Assembly: GCA_019633985.1 (NCBI GenBank)
Contig: JAHQWE010000007.1
Coordinates: 1 to 47,770, forward strand
Length of the DNA: 47,770 nucleotides
Reading direction: 5' to 3'
Source of the DNA: Acidiferrobacterales bacterium
Lineage (GTDB): Bacteria > Pseudomonadota > Gammaproteobacteria > Arenicellales > Poriferihabitantaceae
Shown here: positions 14,276 to 22,695 of the stretch, piece by piece
Layout of the letters: the number at the start of each line of letters is the position of its first letter
How positions within the stretch are numbered: the first letter of the stretch is position 1
Program-made: the position numbers and the translations under genes
The notes under the pieces: model-generated
Told to the model about the DNA's origin: nothing
What the model saw: the letters and a program-made list of their open reading frames with translations, nothing else
The model's database searches: none

Positions 14276-15985
14276 CTACTGGCCCCTGGCTACCCTGCGA
14301 AATATGGACGCGCCATTTCTTGTGGACTGATCATCAAACACGCTTTGCCATTCCTCGTCAGCAATCAGTTCTGAACGAATCTCACTGCACTTAATAGTTT
14401 TGGTATCGTCGAGAATAATCACTTTGGGATCGTAGTTCTCTGTTAAGAAGAGATACTCTGCATAGGTAGTGAATTCGCCGCCATCAAACAAAACGACGTC
14501 AAGTCGCTCAGACAGAGATAGTTCTAGCAGTGTTGCCTTTTCGTATGTTGCTTTCTCCTTTTCGTAATCCCGATTGTAGTGAACCTGCAGGTCTTTCACC
14601 GGGTTCTGCATCGCTGGATGGTTTTCTATTTCTTCTCTGCTCATGAAACTGGCGCCGCAGACTTTTCCATGAAGTAACTTGAGCTTATAGGGAAAAGTCG
14701 ATGCTTCCAGCCAGCTCCAATACTGGATTGCCCGGCGATATTGATCCTGATCGGTTTCGATGGAAATCAGCTTGCTGTCATCATTGCGGCGGAGCAATGC
14801 GTTCATAATACAAACAGTCGACCCCTCACCATTCCAGGTTCCTATTTCGAGGAAGTTCAGATATGCGGGATTTTTTGCGATCTCAAATATCGCCTGGCCG
14901 AACACACTATTTAGGTTGATTTGGCCTGTTCCTTTGCCCAGTTTGATAGCTGGCTTCTTATAGTGCGGATGAATAAGGCTCCGCCATTTTTCCAGCGCAT
15001 CTGATTGTCGACTTCGGTTCCACACCTGCATTTTTTGTGAAATCAGCGCGTGATCAGTATGCTTAAAAAGATACGCAAGATCTGAGATTGAACTGAAGTA
15101 GGAGATGTATTTCATGTTTTCTTGATCGTAGTAGTCGGCCCGATCGATCCAGTAGTCCACCCAGTTGTCTCCCAATGCTTGGTCTAATCGATCGGGGTAG
15201 TGCTCTCGCGACATCGCGCCATTAAAGGGTATTTTCTCTGTGCGAATTAAGTTTTTAAGATGAGGTTTGCGCGGAAAGAATAACGGTATGTTGGCGCTAT
15301 ATTGTTCAAAGATGGACATCGTGCTGATTTCATAGGGCAGATGAACGATGCCTTGATAAGAGTAGAGGTGCTGCCACGAGTGTCTACCGAGAGATTTAAT
15401 AGAGATAAAGTTAGGCAGTTTTTTAAGGGGTACTCTGCTCCTGTAGACATGCTCCTGCTGCTGTGGCTGATAGCTGGCGTTGGTATAAAGACACAGGCTT
15501 GGAATATGAACGCTGTCTACGTCGGCACCCAATTTCAAATAATCTCTATCGGCGCGGTTATTGCTGACTGCGATCAGCTGTCCCCTGCTTTGCATATGCT
15601 TTAATCGCTCTTCAAGAGAATCTCGATAGTGATGGTTATAGTGAAAATAAAATGGATGTTCGTAACGAATAGCGTTTACTAAGAAAATAGGTTTTTGATA
15701 TTTTTCAAAAAGCAGGGTAAACACCGGCGGGAAAGTCACAATAAAACCATCAAACTGACGGAGGAACGAGTCGTATCGATCTTGAAATGCTTTTACCATC
15801 TCCGGTTTAAAGCCGTTAACGGTATCTTCGTTAATAACATCCGGCGAGACCCGCTGAACATTAGTTGCCCAGGTGTGCCGACTAAAACACCATGAGGTGA
15901 TCTCGATATTGGGATACAGACGCTGGAAAATGTTTTTCACATCAGCAATCACGCTAATGTGTTGGTCCAGATTAAACAGTTTCAT
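14276..15985 (-). CDS. two-domain protein: glycosyltransferase-like N-terminus, methyltransferase-like C-terminus
   Basis: A 569-residue protein. Residues 1-340 look like a glycosyltransferase of uncommon type: LIAVSNNRADRDYLK near 137-151, and VHLPYEISTMSIFEQYSANIPLFFP at 214-238, which resembles the donor-binding region of GT-B enzymes. Residues 365-569 form a Rossmann methyltransferase-like domain with FLEIGTWNGEGST (378-390, motif I), a following acidic strand end (ISIETD) and DVVLFDGGEFTTYAEY, similar to CmcI-type enzymes. It overlaps the upstream dehydratase gene by four bases. It probably transfers and/or methylates a deoxy-sugar made by that enzyme. Domain calls are from motifs only. 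Confidence 0.6.
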   Translation of the reverse strand: MKLFNLDQHISVIADVKNIFQRLYPNIEITSWCFSRHTWATNVQRVSPDVINEDTVNGFKPEMVKAFQDRYDSFLRQFDGFIVTFPPVFTLLFEKYQKPIFLVNAIRYEHPFYFHYNHHYRDSLEERLKHMQSRGQLIAVSNNRADRDYLKLGADVDSVHIPSLCLYTNASYQPQQQEHVYRSRVPLKKLPNFISIKSLGRHSWQHLYSYQGIVHLPYEISTMSIFEQYSANIPLFFPRKPHLKNLIRTEKIPFNGAMSREHYPDRLDQALGDNWVDYWIDRADYYDQENMKYISYFSSISDLAYLFKHTDHALISQKMQVWNRSRQSDALEKWRSLIHPHYKKPAIKLGKGTGQINLNSVFGQAIFEIAKNPAYLNFLEIGTWNGEGSTVCIMNALLRRNDDSKLISIETDQDQYRRAIQYWSWLEASTFPYKLKLLHGKVCGASFMSREEIENHPAMQNPVKDLQVHYNRDYEKEKATYEKATLLELSLSERLDVVLFDGGEFTTYAEYLFLTENYDPKVIILDDTKTIKCSEIRSELIADEEWQSVFDDQSTRNGASIFRRVARGQ

Positions 15986-16959
15986 AAATTTGAGTGTGGG
16001 CTTTGTAGTTTTGACATTTCTTCGTTCACGAGAAGCTTAACGATTTCGGGCATAGCGTATTGTGGATTCCAGTCGATGCGTTGTTTTGCTCTGGCAGCGC
16101 AACCGAGACTATACTGGGCATCTTTCGGCCGCATTAGTTTAGAGGAGGTGACAACATGGTTTTTACTCTCCAAACCTGCTTCAATGAACGCTTGTTGAAC
16201 CAGCTCTTCGAGAGAGTATGCCCGGCCGGTGCACAACACCAAATCTTCGGGCATGTCTGTCTGCAGGATTTTCCAGATACCCTCTACATATTCTGGCGCC
16301 CAACCCCAGTCACGCCGGACGCTCAAGTTTCCTAGCACTAGCTGATGCGATATTCCAGCCGCAATTTCGGCAGCTGCGCGGCAAACTTTCTTGGTGACAA
16401 ACTCAGCGCTACGAAGAGGGGATTCGTGAATAAACATAATACCGGAGCAGGCAAATAACCCGTAGGAATCACGATAGTTTTTCACCATCCAATGAGAAGA
16501 CGCTTTGGCAATTGCGTAAGGACTCTGCGGTGAAAATGCGGTTAACTCTGTCGCTGGCTCTAATCCGGTATCACCGAAACATTCCCCGGAACTTGCGTGA
16601 AAGTATTTAGCGTTCGGATGACCGGTTCGCAGAATCTCAAGTAAATTGAGATTGCCAATGGTTAAACTTTCGAGAGTTTCGGCAGGGGAAAAAAAAGAAT
16701 GTGATACCGAGCTTTGGCCGGAGAGGTTGTAAATTTCGTCAGCTCGAACTTGATCAACATAGCGTCTTAACGCGCTCGACTCAGTTAATTCGGTATTAAA
16801 GATGGTGACATCGTTTGCGATACCCAATTGCAACAGATTGACAGCTGTTTTTGAGGAGTGGGTTCGCGAAATACCAAATACCTCGTAACCGAGGTTGAGC
16901 AGATACTGAGCCAGATAAGCGCCGTCCTGACCTGTAATCCCGCAAATTAGCGCCCGCAA
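15982..16959 (-). CDS. GDP-mannose 4,6-dehydratase-like SDR enzyme
   Basis: A 325-residue extended SDR of the GDP-mannose 4,6-dehydratase type. It has the NADP-binding GITGQDGAYLAQYLL (7-21), NLSGQSSVSHSF, ASSGECFGD (122-130, with the catalytic Ser and Glu) and the YAIAK active site (Y148, K152). WAPEYVEGIWKIL and the C-terminal IDWNPQYAMPEIVKLL complete the pattern. It makes a 4-keto-6-deoxy sugar nucleotide; the donor could be GDP-mannose or a relative. The TTG start lies 3 nt after the stop of a 29-codon reading frame, with GGAAG upstream, so it is probably translated by coupling. Confidence 0.85.
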   Translation of the reverse strand: MRALICGITGQDGAYLAQYLLNLGYEVFGISRTHSSKTAVNLLQLGIANDVTIFNTELTESSALRRYVDQVRADEIYNLSGQSSVSHSFFSPAETLESLTIGNLNLLEILRTGHPNAKYFHASSGECFGDTGLEPATELTAFSPQSPYAIAKASSHWMVKNYRDSYGLFACSGIMFIHESPLRSAEFVTKKVCRAAAEIAAGISHQLVLGNLSVRRDWGWAPEYVEGIWKILQTDMPEDLVLCTGRAYSLEELVQQAFIEAGLESKNHVVTSSKLMRPKDAQYSLGCAARAKQRIDWNPQYAMPEIVKLLVNEEMSKLQSPHSNL

Positions 16960-16962
16960 TGT

Positions 16963-17052
16963 TTAGCTGCTTCCGTTATTGGAAGATTTCATAAAGCCCT
17001 GAATGCCGTGAACTTCAAGTGCTTCAATATTTTCCTTAGCAATGGTTTTCAT
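16963..17052 (-). CDS. 29-residue peptide gene within the sugar operon
   Basis: ATG at 17052 to TAA at 16963-16965 encodes 29 residues: MKTIAKENIEALEVHGIQGF then MKSSNNGSS. It sits 3 nt after the stop of the 46-aa membrane peptide and 3 nt before the TTG of the dehydratase. The amphipathic first half and Ser/Asn/Gly-rich tail resemble a leader-core layout, and the tail offers several O- or N-glycosylation candidates. It may be a modified peptide precursor or only a coupling leader peptide. No independent ribosome binding site is visible. Family not recognised. Confidence 0.5.
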   Translation of the reverse strand: MKTIAKENIEALEVHGIQGFMKSSNNGSS

Positions 17053-17055
17053 CGC

Positions 17056-17196
17056 TTAAAACATTGAGTAAAGAAAAAGAGATACCAAAAGAACAACAAT
17101 GGCGATGAGAAGGCCAGGAGATGACCGGCCGCTGAGCGCGTGGTTCGTTGTGATTTTTGGCCCGTACTTTTCAGAATCCGATTTTTGGTCAGGCAC
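17056..17196 (-). CDS. 46-residue single-span membrane peptide
   Basis: A GTG start at 17196 is preceded by GGGAG at good spacing, which decides the start; an upstream ATG at 17304 has none. The product begins MPDQKSDSEKYGPK and ends in one strong membrane segment (about residues 27-45, GLLIAIVVLLVSLFLYSMF), with SGRSS just before it. A soluble N-terminus with a C-terminal anchor is expected. It is the first gene of the tight minus-strand run leading to the dehydratase and the GT/MT protein. Function unknown. Confidence 0.6.
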   Translation of the reverse strand: MPDQKSDSEKYGPKITTNHALSGRSSPGLLIAIVVLLVSLFLYSMF

Positions 17197-17344
17197 GGTA
17201 TCTTGCTCCCTTTTTGTTGGTAAGAAAAGTATATCAGTATTGCAGGTCAGCACTCTCTGTACCAAAGTTTTACCACGATAATTATTTTGATTATTGCGAA
17301 TCATAGGAATATCATCGTTTTAATCATTGTTTGGGAGACGAACT

Positions 17345-18517
17345 GTGGAAGCTTCACATATCGCAAGAGAGCGTATTGAGCCAGAGAATCGCGTGAGAGA
17401 CATCCGAAGTGATGAGAATAAGGTCACTATCGAGTGGGGCGATGGTCATCAATCCGAATTCCATACCGTTTGGCTACGTGACAATTGTAGTTGTGAGGAT
17501 TGTGGCGACCATAGCGGGGGGCATCGGTTTTTTGAACTAAATATGTTGCCGGAGCGATTGGCCAATGAAACTACCGCTGAAGAGGGTTTTATCAAGATAT
17601 GTTGGGAGGAAGACGGCCATATTACGCTGTTTGATAGTGCCTGGTTGCGCAACCACTGCTACAGTGATCAGGAGCGCAATCACCGACGCCAGAAACCTAT
17701 TCTCTGGGATGCTTCATTTATCAACCACCTTCCCAGTGTCACCTATGCGTCGGCGCTACAATCTGATTCTCAGTTGCTTCGCGTTTACGATGCCGTGAGA
17801 ACTTACGGAATTTGCTTATTAAAGGAGGTGCCAAAAACACCAGAGGCGACGGAAGAAATAGCCAGTTTGCTTAGCTTTGTCAGGGAAACCCATTACGGAA
17901 GGGTATTTGAAATTATTTCCACTCCCAATCCTGAAGTGATTGCCAATGCGCCGGTGCCACTTCGGCCTCATACCGATGAGAATTTTCGTGAGCCGCCCCC
18001 GGGCATAATGATCTTTCATTCGATCAAAGCCAGCGAAGATGGTGGTGGGAAGTCCGTGATGACGGATGGGTTTAAACTTGCTGAAGATTTTAAACAGCAA
18101 TACCCCGATGAATATGCACTGCTTGCCTCGGTGCCGATACCACACCGCCGGTTCATTGAAAAGGTGGGCTTGAGGGCCGAAGCACCTGTCATCGGCCTGG
18201 ACTACTTTGGAAACATCTGCGAATTCAGGTTGAATGAACGCACGATGGGGCCGATTGATTTACCTCATGCACTAATCGAGCCGGTATATCGAGCGTTAGC
18301 AAAAATATTTTCGCTGTCCTACGACAGTCAATACCATCTTTCTTATCTGTTAAAAGATGGCGAAGCATTGGTCTTTGATAATGCGCGAGTATTGCATGCC
18401 CGAACCGGATTCAATGGCAATCGCCACGTCAGATTAACGCATGTAGGTAGCGATGAGTTCTACAGTCGTTGGCGTCGATTGCGGTATAAATTACATGGCG
18501 ATATCAACCTGATCTAA
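17345..18517 (+). CDS. gamma-butyrobetaine hydroxylase-like Fe(II)/2OG dioxygenase
   Basis: A 390-residue protein from the GTG at 17345, chosen for the GGGAG seven bases upstream; an upstream in-frame TTG at 17327 is less likely. The N-terminal domain (DUF971-like) has WLRDNCSCEDCGDH with zinc ligands C48, C50, C53 and H56, as in gamma-butyrobetaine and trimethyllysine hydroxylases. The TauD-like catalytic domain has the iron motif RPHTDENF (H209, D211) and distal H351 in FDNARVLHAR, with the 2OG-binding Arg in NRHVRLTH. The family hydroxylates carnitine precursors or related trimethylammonium compounds. It is followed after 6 nt by an SDR gene. Confidence 0.85.
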   Translation: MEASHIARERIEPENRVRDIRSDENKVTIEWGDGHQSEFHTVWLRDNCSCEDCGDHSGGHRFFELNMLPERLANETTAEEGFIKICWEEDGHITLFDSAWLRNHCYSDQERNHRRQKPILWDASFINHLPSVTYASALQSDSQLLRVYDAVRTYGICLLKEVPKTPEATEEIASLLSFVRETHYGRVFEIISTPNPEVIANAPVPLRPHTDENFREPPPGIMIFHSIKASEDGGGKSVMTDGFKLAEDFKQQYPDEYALLASVPIPHRRFIEKVGLRAEAPVIGLDYFGNICEFRLNERTMGPIDLPHALIEPVYRALAKIFSLSYDSQYHLSYLLKDGEALVFDNARVLHARTGFNGNRHVRLTHVGSDEFYSRWRRLRYKLHGDINLI

Positions 18518-18523
18518 AACACA

Positions 18524-19294
18524 ATGGCAAAAGAATTGTGGCACAAGGACAAAACCGCTATCGTGACAGGCGGTACTTCCGGAATCGGATTTGCAATCGC
18601 GCAAACGCTGTTAGCACGTGGCGCAAACGTTGCGGTTGGGAGTCGTCAACCTTCCGCAGATGAACACAGTCTAGAGAAGCAAGGTTTTTTCGTTGGGCAG
18701 CTTGACGTTTGTCAGACTCCTTCAGTTCAAAAGTTTGTCGACCAGGTCCGTACCGAATTTGGTGAACCCGACATCCTGGTGAATGCAGCGGGTGTGTCTG
18801 TGCATCATGAAGTCTGCGGGCATAGCGATGAAGACTGGGATGGCGTGATAGAAACCAATCTGAACGGTCCGTTTAAAATGACACGCGCTTGTCTGCCGGC
18901 AATGATGTCTAATCAATGGGGGCGTATCGTGAATATTGCTTCCACAGCAGCGTCGACTGCGGTTGCTACCCATGCCGCTTATTGCGCCTCGAAGGCAGGC
19001 CTACTGGGTTTGACCAGGGCTGTGGCATTGGAGGGAGCAGATAGCGGTGTAACCTGCACCGCAGTCAGTCCGACCTGGGTGGAAACAGAAATGTTACGCA
19101 GTAGTATCGAAAAGATGGCGAAACGTTCAGGGCAAACCATTGCGGAACAAAGAGCGGAAATTGCCTCTGCGAATCCGCAAAACCGTCTGGTTCAACCGGA
19201 GGAGATCGCAGAACTGGTCTCGTTTCTCTGTTCGAATCTGTCTCCAGCGTTAACCATGGAAGATGTCCAGGTGAATGCAGGTGCTCACTGGTAG
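18524..19294 (+). CDS. short-chain dehydrogenase/reductase
   Basis: A 256-residue classical SDR. TGGTSGIGFAIAQ (residues 16-28) binds the cofactor, and the conserved NAAGVS and the S-Y-K catalytic set (NIASTAASTAVATHAAYCASKAG) are present. The C-terminus NPQNRLVQPEEIAELVSFLCS resembles 3-hydroxybutyrate dehydrogenase-like members. It lies 6 nt behind the butyrobetaine-hydroxylase-like gene, so it probably oxidises the hydroxylated product to a ketone or aldehyde. An NAD(H) preference is likely from the acid-poor GSRQPS turn but not certain. Confidence 0.88.
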   Translation: MAKELWHKDKTAIVTGGTSGIGFAIAQTLLARGANVAVGSRQPSADEHSLEKQGFFVGQLDVCQTPSVQKFVDQVRTEFGEPDILVNAAGVSVHHEVCGHSDEDWDGVIETNLNGPFKMTRACLPAMMSNQWGRIVNIASTAASTAVATHAAYCASKAGLLGLTRAVALEGADSGVTCTAVSPTWVETEMLRSSIEKMAKRSGQTIAEQRAEIASANPQNRLVQPEEIAELVSFLCSNLSPALTMEDVQVNAGAHW

Positions 19295-19400
19295 CATGCA
19301 TCTCATCAATTAGATTTTGTCGTAAAAAACGACTCAATCGGCAGACAAGGGATAACGGCAACGTGATTAGATTTTGTGCTTTTTGCGGTATAGTCATTTC

Positions 19401-20705
19401 ATGAATGACACCCTAGAACTTCCTCCTTCTCTATGGGCGGCGACCGCTGAGCCAGCTCCACCTACCGCGTCACTTTCTGAATCTGTTCGCTGTGATGTAG
19501 CGATCGTCGGAGCGGGATTTTGCGGGTTGCGCAGTGCGATTGAATTGGCTAGAGCAGGGGTTTCCACCTGTGTGGTAGATAGCGGGCAAATCGGTTGGGG
19601 GGCTTCTGGACGCAATGGAGGACAGGTTAACCCTATGGGGCATGAGGCGCCCGCGGTGGTTGCCAAACGATGGGGTGTGAATGAAGACCATGAACAAGTC
19701 AGGCGTTATACGGCGTTTACAACCAGCGCCGCTGACGCTTTATTTGACTTGGTCCGAGAGTGGCAAATTGAATGTGACGCGGAGCAGAATGGTTGGATAC
19801 GTGGTTTACATAGCACAGCGGCCGAACGCGACTTCGAACAGTTGTTTGCAGGGTGGCAGGCACATGGCGCTGCTTTACGCATGCTGGATCGTGATGAATT
19901 GGAGAAACTGAGCGGAACCCGGGGGTATCAAAAAGGTTGGTTGGCTGCAGGTGGGGGCAGTGTTCAGCCGATGTCCTATGTGCGTGGCCTGGCGAGGGTC
20001 GCGCTGGAATCCGGTGCGCGTATCTTTCCTGAATCCAGAGTCACCAAACTAAAACAAGAAGGCGGTGTTTGGAAACTCTCCACACACCGCGGTGATATCA
20101 CTGCGGATACGGTTTTACTTTGCACCAATGGTTATACGGATAAACTGTTTCCCGGTCTGCGGGAAACGATCGTACCCGTTATCAGTGTGCAATCCGCTAC
20201 GCCACCGCTGAGCCAGGCGCAGGTTGAAGAAATCCTGCCGCAGCGTCAAACCTTTGCAGACACCAGGCGGGTGATTTTCTATTTTCGTAAAACTGCGGAC
20301 AACCGTCTGGTATTTGGCTCTGCGGGTAGCGATGGTAACTACCCCGGGAATGCGGACAGACAAAGAATTATTCGCGGGCTGCGTACGGTTTATCCGCAGT
20401 TTCCTGAGCTCGATATTGAGTATCTTTGGGGTGGTCAAATCGCCGTTACCCTGGATCACCTGCCCCATGTGCATGAATTGGATTCGGGATTGATCACTGG
20501 CCTGGGCTGCAATGGCCGTGGCGTTGCCATGGCAACTGCAATGGGCGCGCAGCTTGCGTCCTGGGTGCTGAATCGCAGCCCATCTGATCTGGCGATTCCA
20601 GTTACGCCGCTACGTAAAATTCCCCTGCACCGCTTTCACAGAATGGGAGTGCGAACAGCGGTCTGGTGGCAGGAGCGCCAGGACAACCGTGAGGCTGCCC
20701 AATAG
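19401..20705 (+). CDS. FAD-dependent amine oxidoreductase (DAO family, PuuB-like)
   Basis: A 434-residue member of the D-amino-acid oxidase/gamma-glutamylputrescine oxidase group. VAIVGAGFCGLRSAIELARAG (about 33-53) is the FAD dinucleotide fold. GWGASGRNGGQVNP is the characteristic PuuB/OrdL motif, and GLITGLGCNGRGVAMATAMG closes the flavin site. The start is set at ATG 19401; the earlier in-frame TTG would add nine unlikely residues. Such enzymes oxidise secondary amines, N-methyl compounds or gamma-glutamylated polyamines. It faces the ABC permease gene, with a strong hairpin between. Together with the two upstream genes it suggests degradation of a methylated amine. Confidence 0.86.
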   Translation: MNDTLELPPSLWAATAEPAPPTASLSESVRCDVAIVGAGFCGLRSAIELARAGVSTCVVDSGQIGWGASGRNGGQVNPMGHEAPAVVAKRWGVNEDHEQVRRYTAFTTSAADALFDLVREWQIECDAEQNGWIRGLHSTAAERDFEQLFAGWQAHGAALRMLDRDELEKLSGTRGYQKGWLAAGGGSVQPMSYVRGLARVALESGARIFPESRVTKLKQEGGVWKLSTHRGDITADTVLLCTNGYTDKLFPGLRETIVPVISVQSATPPLSQAQVEEILPQRQTFADTRRVIFYFRKTADNRLVFGSAGSDGNYPGNADRQRIIRGLRTVYPQFPELDIEYLWGGQIAVTLDHLPHVHELDSGLITGLGCNGRGVAMATAMGAQLASWVLNRSPSDLAIPVTPLRKIPLHRFHRMGVRTAVWWQERQDNREAAQ

Positions 20706-20723
20706 GAAATGGCGACGCAGTGG

Positions 20724-20751
20724 CGGTTAGCGCTGCAGCGCAGCGCTCCCG
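20724..20751. terminator. hairpin between convergent genes
   Basis: AGCGCTGC (20729-20736) and GCAGCGCT (20740-20747) form a perfect 8-bp stem with an AGC loop. GCGG and CCGC extend it around a small bulge. It lies between the convergent amine-oxidase and ABC-permease stops. There is no U-tract, so it is a termination hairpin of weak canonical form, perhaps acting in both directions. Confidence 0.5.
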
Positions 20752-20766
20752 CATCAATTGCGCAGA

Positions 20767-22695
20767 CTAACCCTTACCACGCCATGGAATGGTCTTGTCG
20801 ATGACCCAACGCATGATTAAATCGAGAATGAGGCCGAGTAAACCCATGATCAATATCGTGACCCAGATCAGCTCATAATCAGAAACTGTTCGCGCGATAT
20901 TTTCAATAAATCCTACTCCGGTTGTACCAGCAAGCATTTCGGCTGCGACCAGCGTGCCCCAGCAAACGCCCACGGCAATTCGAATGCCTGTCAGGATTTC
21001 GGGTAGCGCATTGGGCAGAATAACGTTGCGCAATATTTGCGCGTCAGTGGATCCAAGGGAATGGGCTGCCCGAATTTTTGACAATTGCGTGCCGACTGCC
21101 CCGGTACGAGCTGAAATTACCATGATAGCGAAGGCCACCATAAACAACAGAAAAATCTTACCGTCGTCTTGAATACCAAAGATGGTGAGGATGAGTGGTG
21201 CCCAGGCGAGAGGTGGCACGGGTCGGTAGAGTTCAATCATTGGGTCAAAAAATGATTTGAAGAACTTTGAAACCCCCATTAACAATCCCAGGGGTACACC
21301 GAGCAGAATGCCAAGCGCAAGCGCCATGAGTACTCTGAACATGGAATCCCAGATGTGTCCATCAAACATCGGAATGTATCCAAGAGAGACTTCACCCTGG
21401 GCAAACGCGAGCAGGTCGTCTTTGAAGTTGGGTTCAATCGTGCCGTCCGGACCGTGGCTGGCATATTCACCAGGCCAGATGTCCGCAATCCAGTCTGGGA
21501 CAAGAAACCCGACGACGTCCGCAATCGGCAACCACTTCCACCAGAGTAGGGTAACGCCGCGATATCCGCCGCCATTCTCCAGGTCGGGATTGGCTAACTT
21601 CATAAAGGTAGCTACCACATCGGTGGGTTTGGGTAGCCAGCGTGCGGAACCCTGTTCTGTGCATTGAGTTCGTGACTTCACCACACCATCACCTGGAAGG
21701 AACAGGGCGTCGACGATGTTTAGTCCGCCGCGCGCGTCGTTCTTCGCGTCTTCCAGGTTGGCAATCGCTGTGTTGACGTTTTCAAGTGAGGCTGCAGGAA
21801 AAATTAATCCATCGTCCAACCTTTTGAAAATTCGCTCTACCGCCTTCACATAGGCATCACGATCTTCTGCGGTTGATTCGTCGAAAGTCCCCGCTTCACT
21901 TGCGGCCTTAAATGCTTCGATTCGACTTTTAATATCTGCAATTAGCGCGTCATTTGCCGGCAGGTGATTTCTGATTTTATTAAATCTTCCCGCAACTTCC
22001 TGGGCTTCGAGGGCAACCTTGTCAAACAGTACGCCCTTTGGGGTCATCGGAAGAACCGGAATTTCTACGTGTGTGGTGCCCCACTTGGGTTGCGCCAATG
22101 CTTCTTCAGTTGGCTGTAATCCATCCGGACCAGCTTGCAGCGTTGCGGTCAACGCGTCCAGATCCGCAGACAGGGCAGCGAGCCGAGCGATAGAATCCGG
22201 ATCAAGGTTTTGCGGATTGGAAGAGTTAACAATGAGAAGGCTGATCTGATCTATCAGAGACCTCAACTCTTCCTGTTCGGCGCTGCTGAATACATCAGTT
22301 GGTAGAGTCAGTCTCAGATCTTCAAGCTGATCCGCGTTTCTCGATACCAGCAACGTGGATTTGTAGTAGCGCGACCCTATTGGTAACGCTGCTCTTATCG
22401 GTGACGTAGCTTCTTCGAGTTTCGCCACCTGGCAGAGCTCATTTGCTGCCAGGGGATAGTAAGCTCTGCCCACTCCCCAGGAGAAGTAAAACCAGACCAG
22501 CAGCAGCGCAGATACACCGCAGACTGCCCAATGCCAGCCACCCTTTGTGCGCTCTGGATCTCCGAAAACTTCATCATTCTCGGTGAGGGCATTCTGCTTT
22601 CGCCCCAGAATAATGGAGGCAATAAAAGAGACTACCAGCGCGAAGATTATTACCGCTGCGATTAAAGCGCGATTATCGGATAACCATTCAAACAC
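20767..22695 (-). CDS. ABC transporter permease with large N-terminal extracytoplasmic insert
   Basis: A 642-residue permease of the nitrate/sulfonate/taurine type, more than twice the usual 250-280. Two spans lie at about 12-30 and 56-72. About 360 polar residues with helical segments follow, rich in Asp and Glu, and then the permease domain at about 440-640. There VPPLAWAPLILTIFGI, AHSLGSTDAQILRNVILPNALPEILTGIRIAVG (the EAA loop) and the following spans are standard. The insert probably stands in the periplasm and could act as a docking or sensing domain. The start overlaps the ATPase stop by 8 bp. Confidence 0.85.
   Translation of the reverse strand: MFEWLSDNRALIAAVIIFALVVSFIASIILGRKQNALTENDEVFGDPERTKGGWHWAVCGVSALLLVWFYFSWGVGRAYYPLAANELCQVAKLEEATSPIRAALPIGSRYYKSTLLVSRNADQLEDLRLTLPTDVFSSAEQEELRSLIDQISLLIVNSSNPQNLDPDSIARLAALSADLDALTATLQAGPDGLQPTEEALAQPKWGTTHVEIPVLPMTPKGVLFDKVALEAQEVAGRFNKIRNHLPANDALIADIKSRIEAFKAASEAGTFDESTAEDRDAYVKAVERIFKRLDDGLIFPAASLENVNTAIANLEDAKNDARGGLNIVDALFLPGDGVVKSRTQCTEQGSARWLPKPTDVVATFMKLANPDLENGGGYRGVTLLWWKWLPIADVVGFLVPDWIADIWPGEYASHGPDGTIEPNFKDDLLAFAQGEVSLGYIPMFDGHIWDSMFRVLMALALGILLGVPLGLLMGVSKFFKSFFDPMIELYRPVPPLAWAPLILTIFGIQDDGKIFLLFMVAFAIMVISARTGAVGTQLSKIRAAHSLGSTDAQILRNVILPNALPEILTGIRIAVGVCWGTLVAAEMLAGTTGVGFIENIARTVSDYELIWVTILIMGLLGLILDLIMRWVIDKTIPWRGKG

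Noticed and set aside
17056..17304. Longer reading of the membrane peptide from an ATG at 17304
   Set aside because: The ATG has no Shine-Dalgarno sequence and the extra 36 residues look non-coding; the GTG at 17196 has GGGAG at the right distance.
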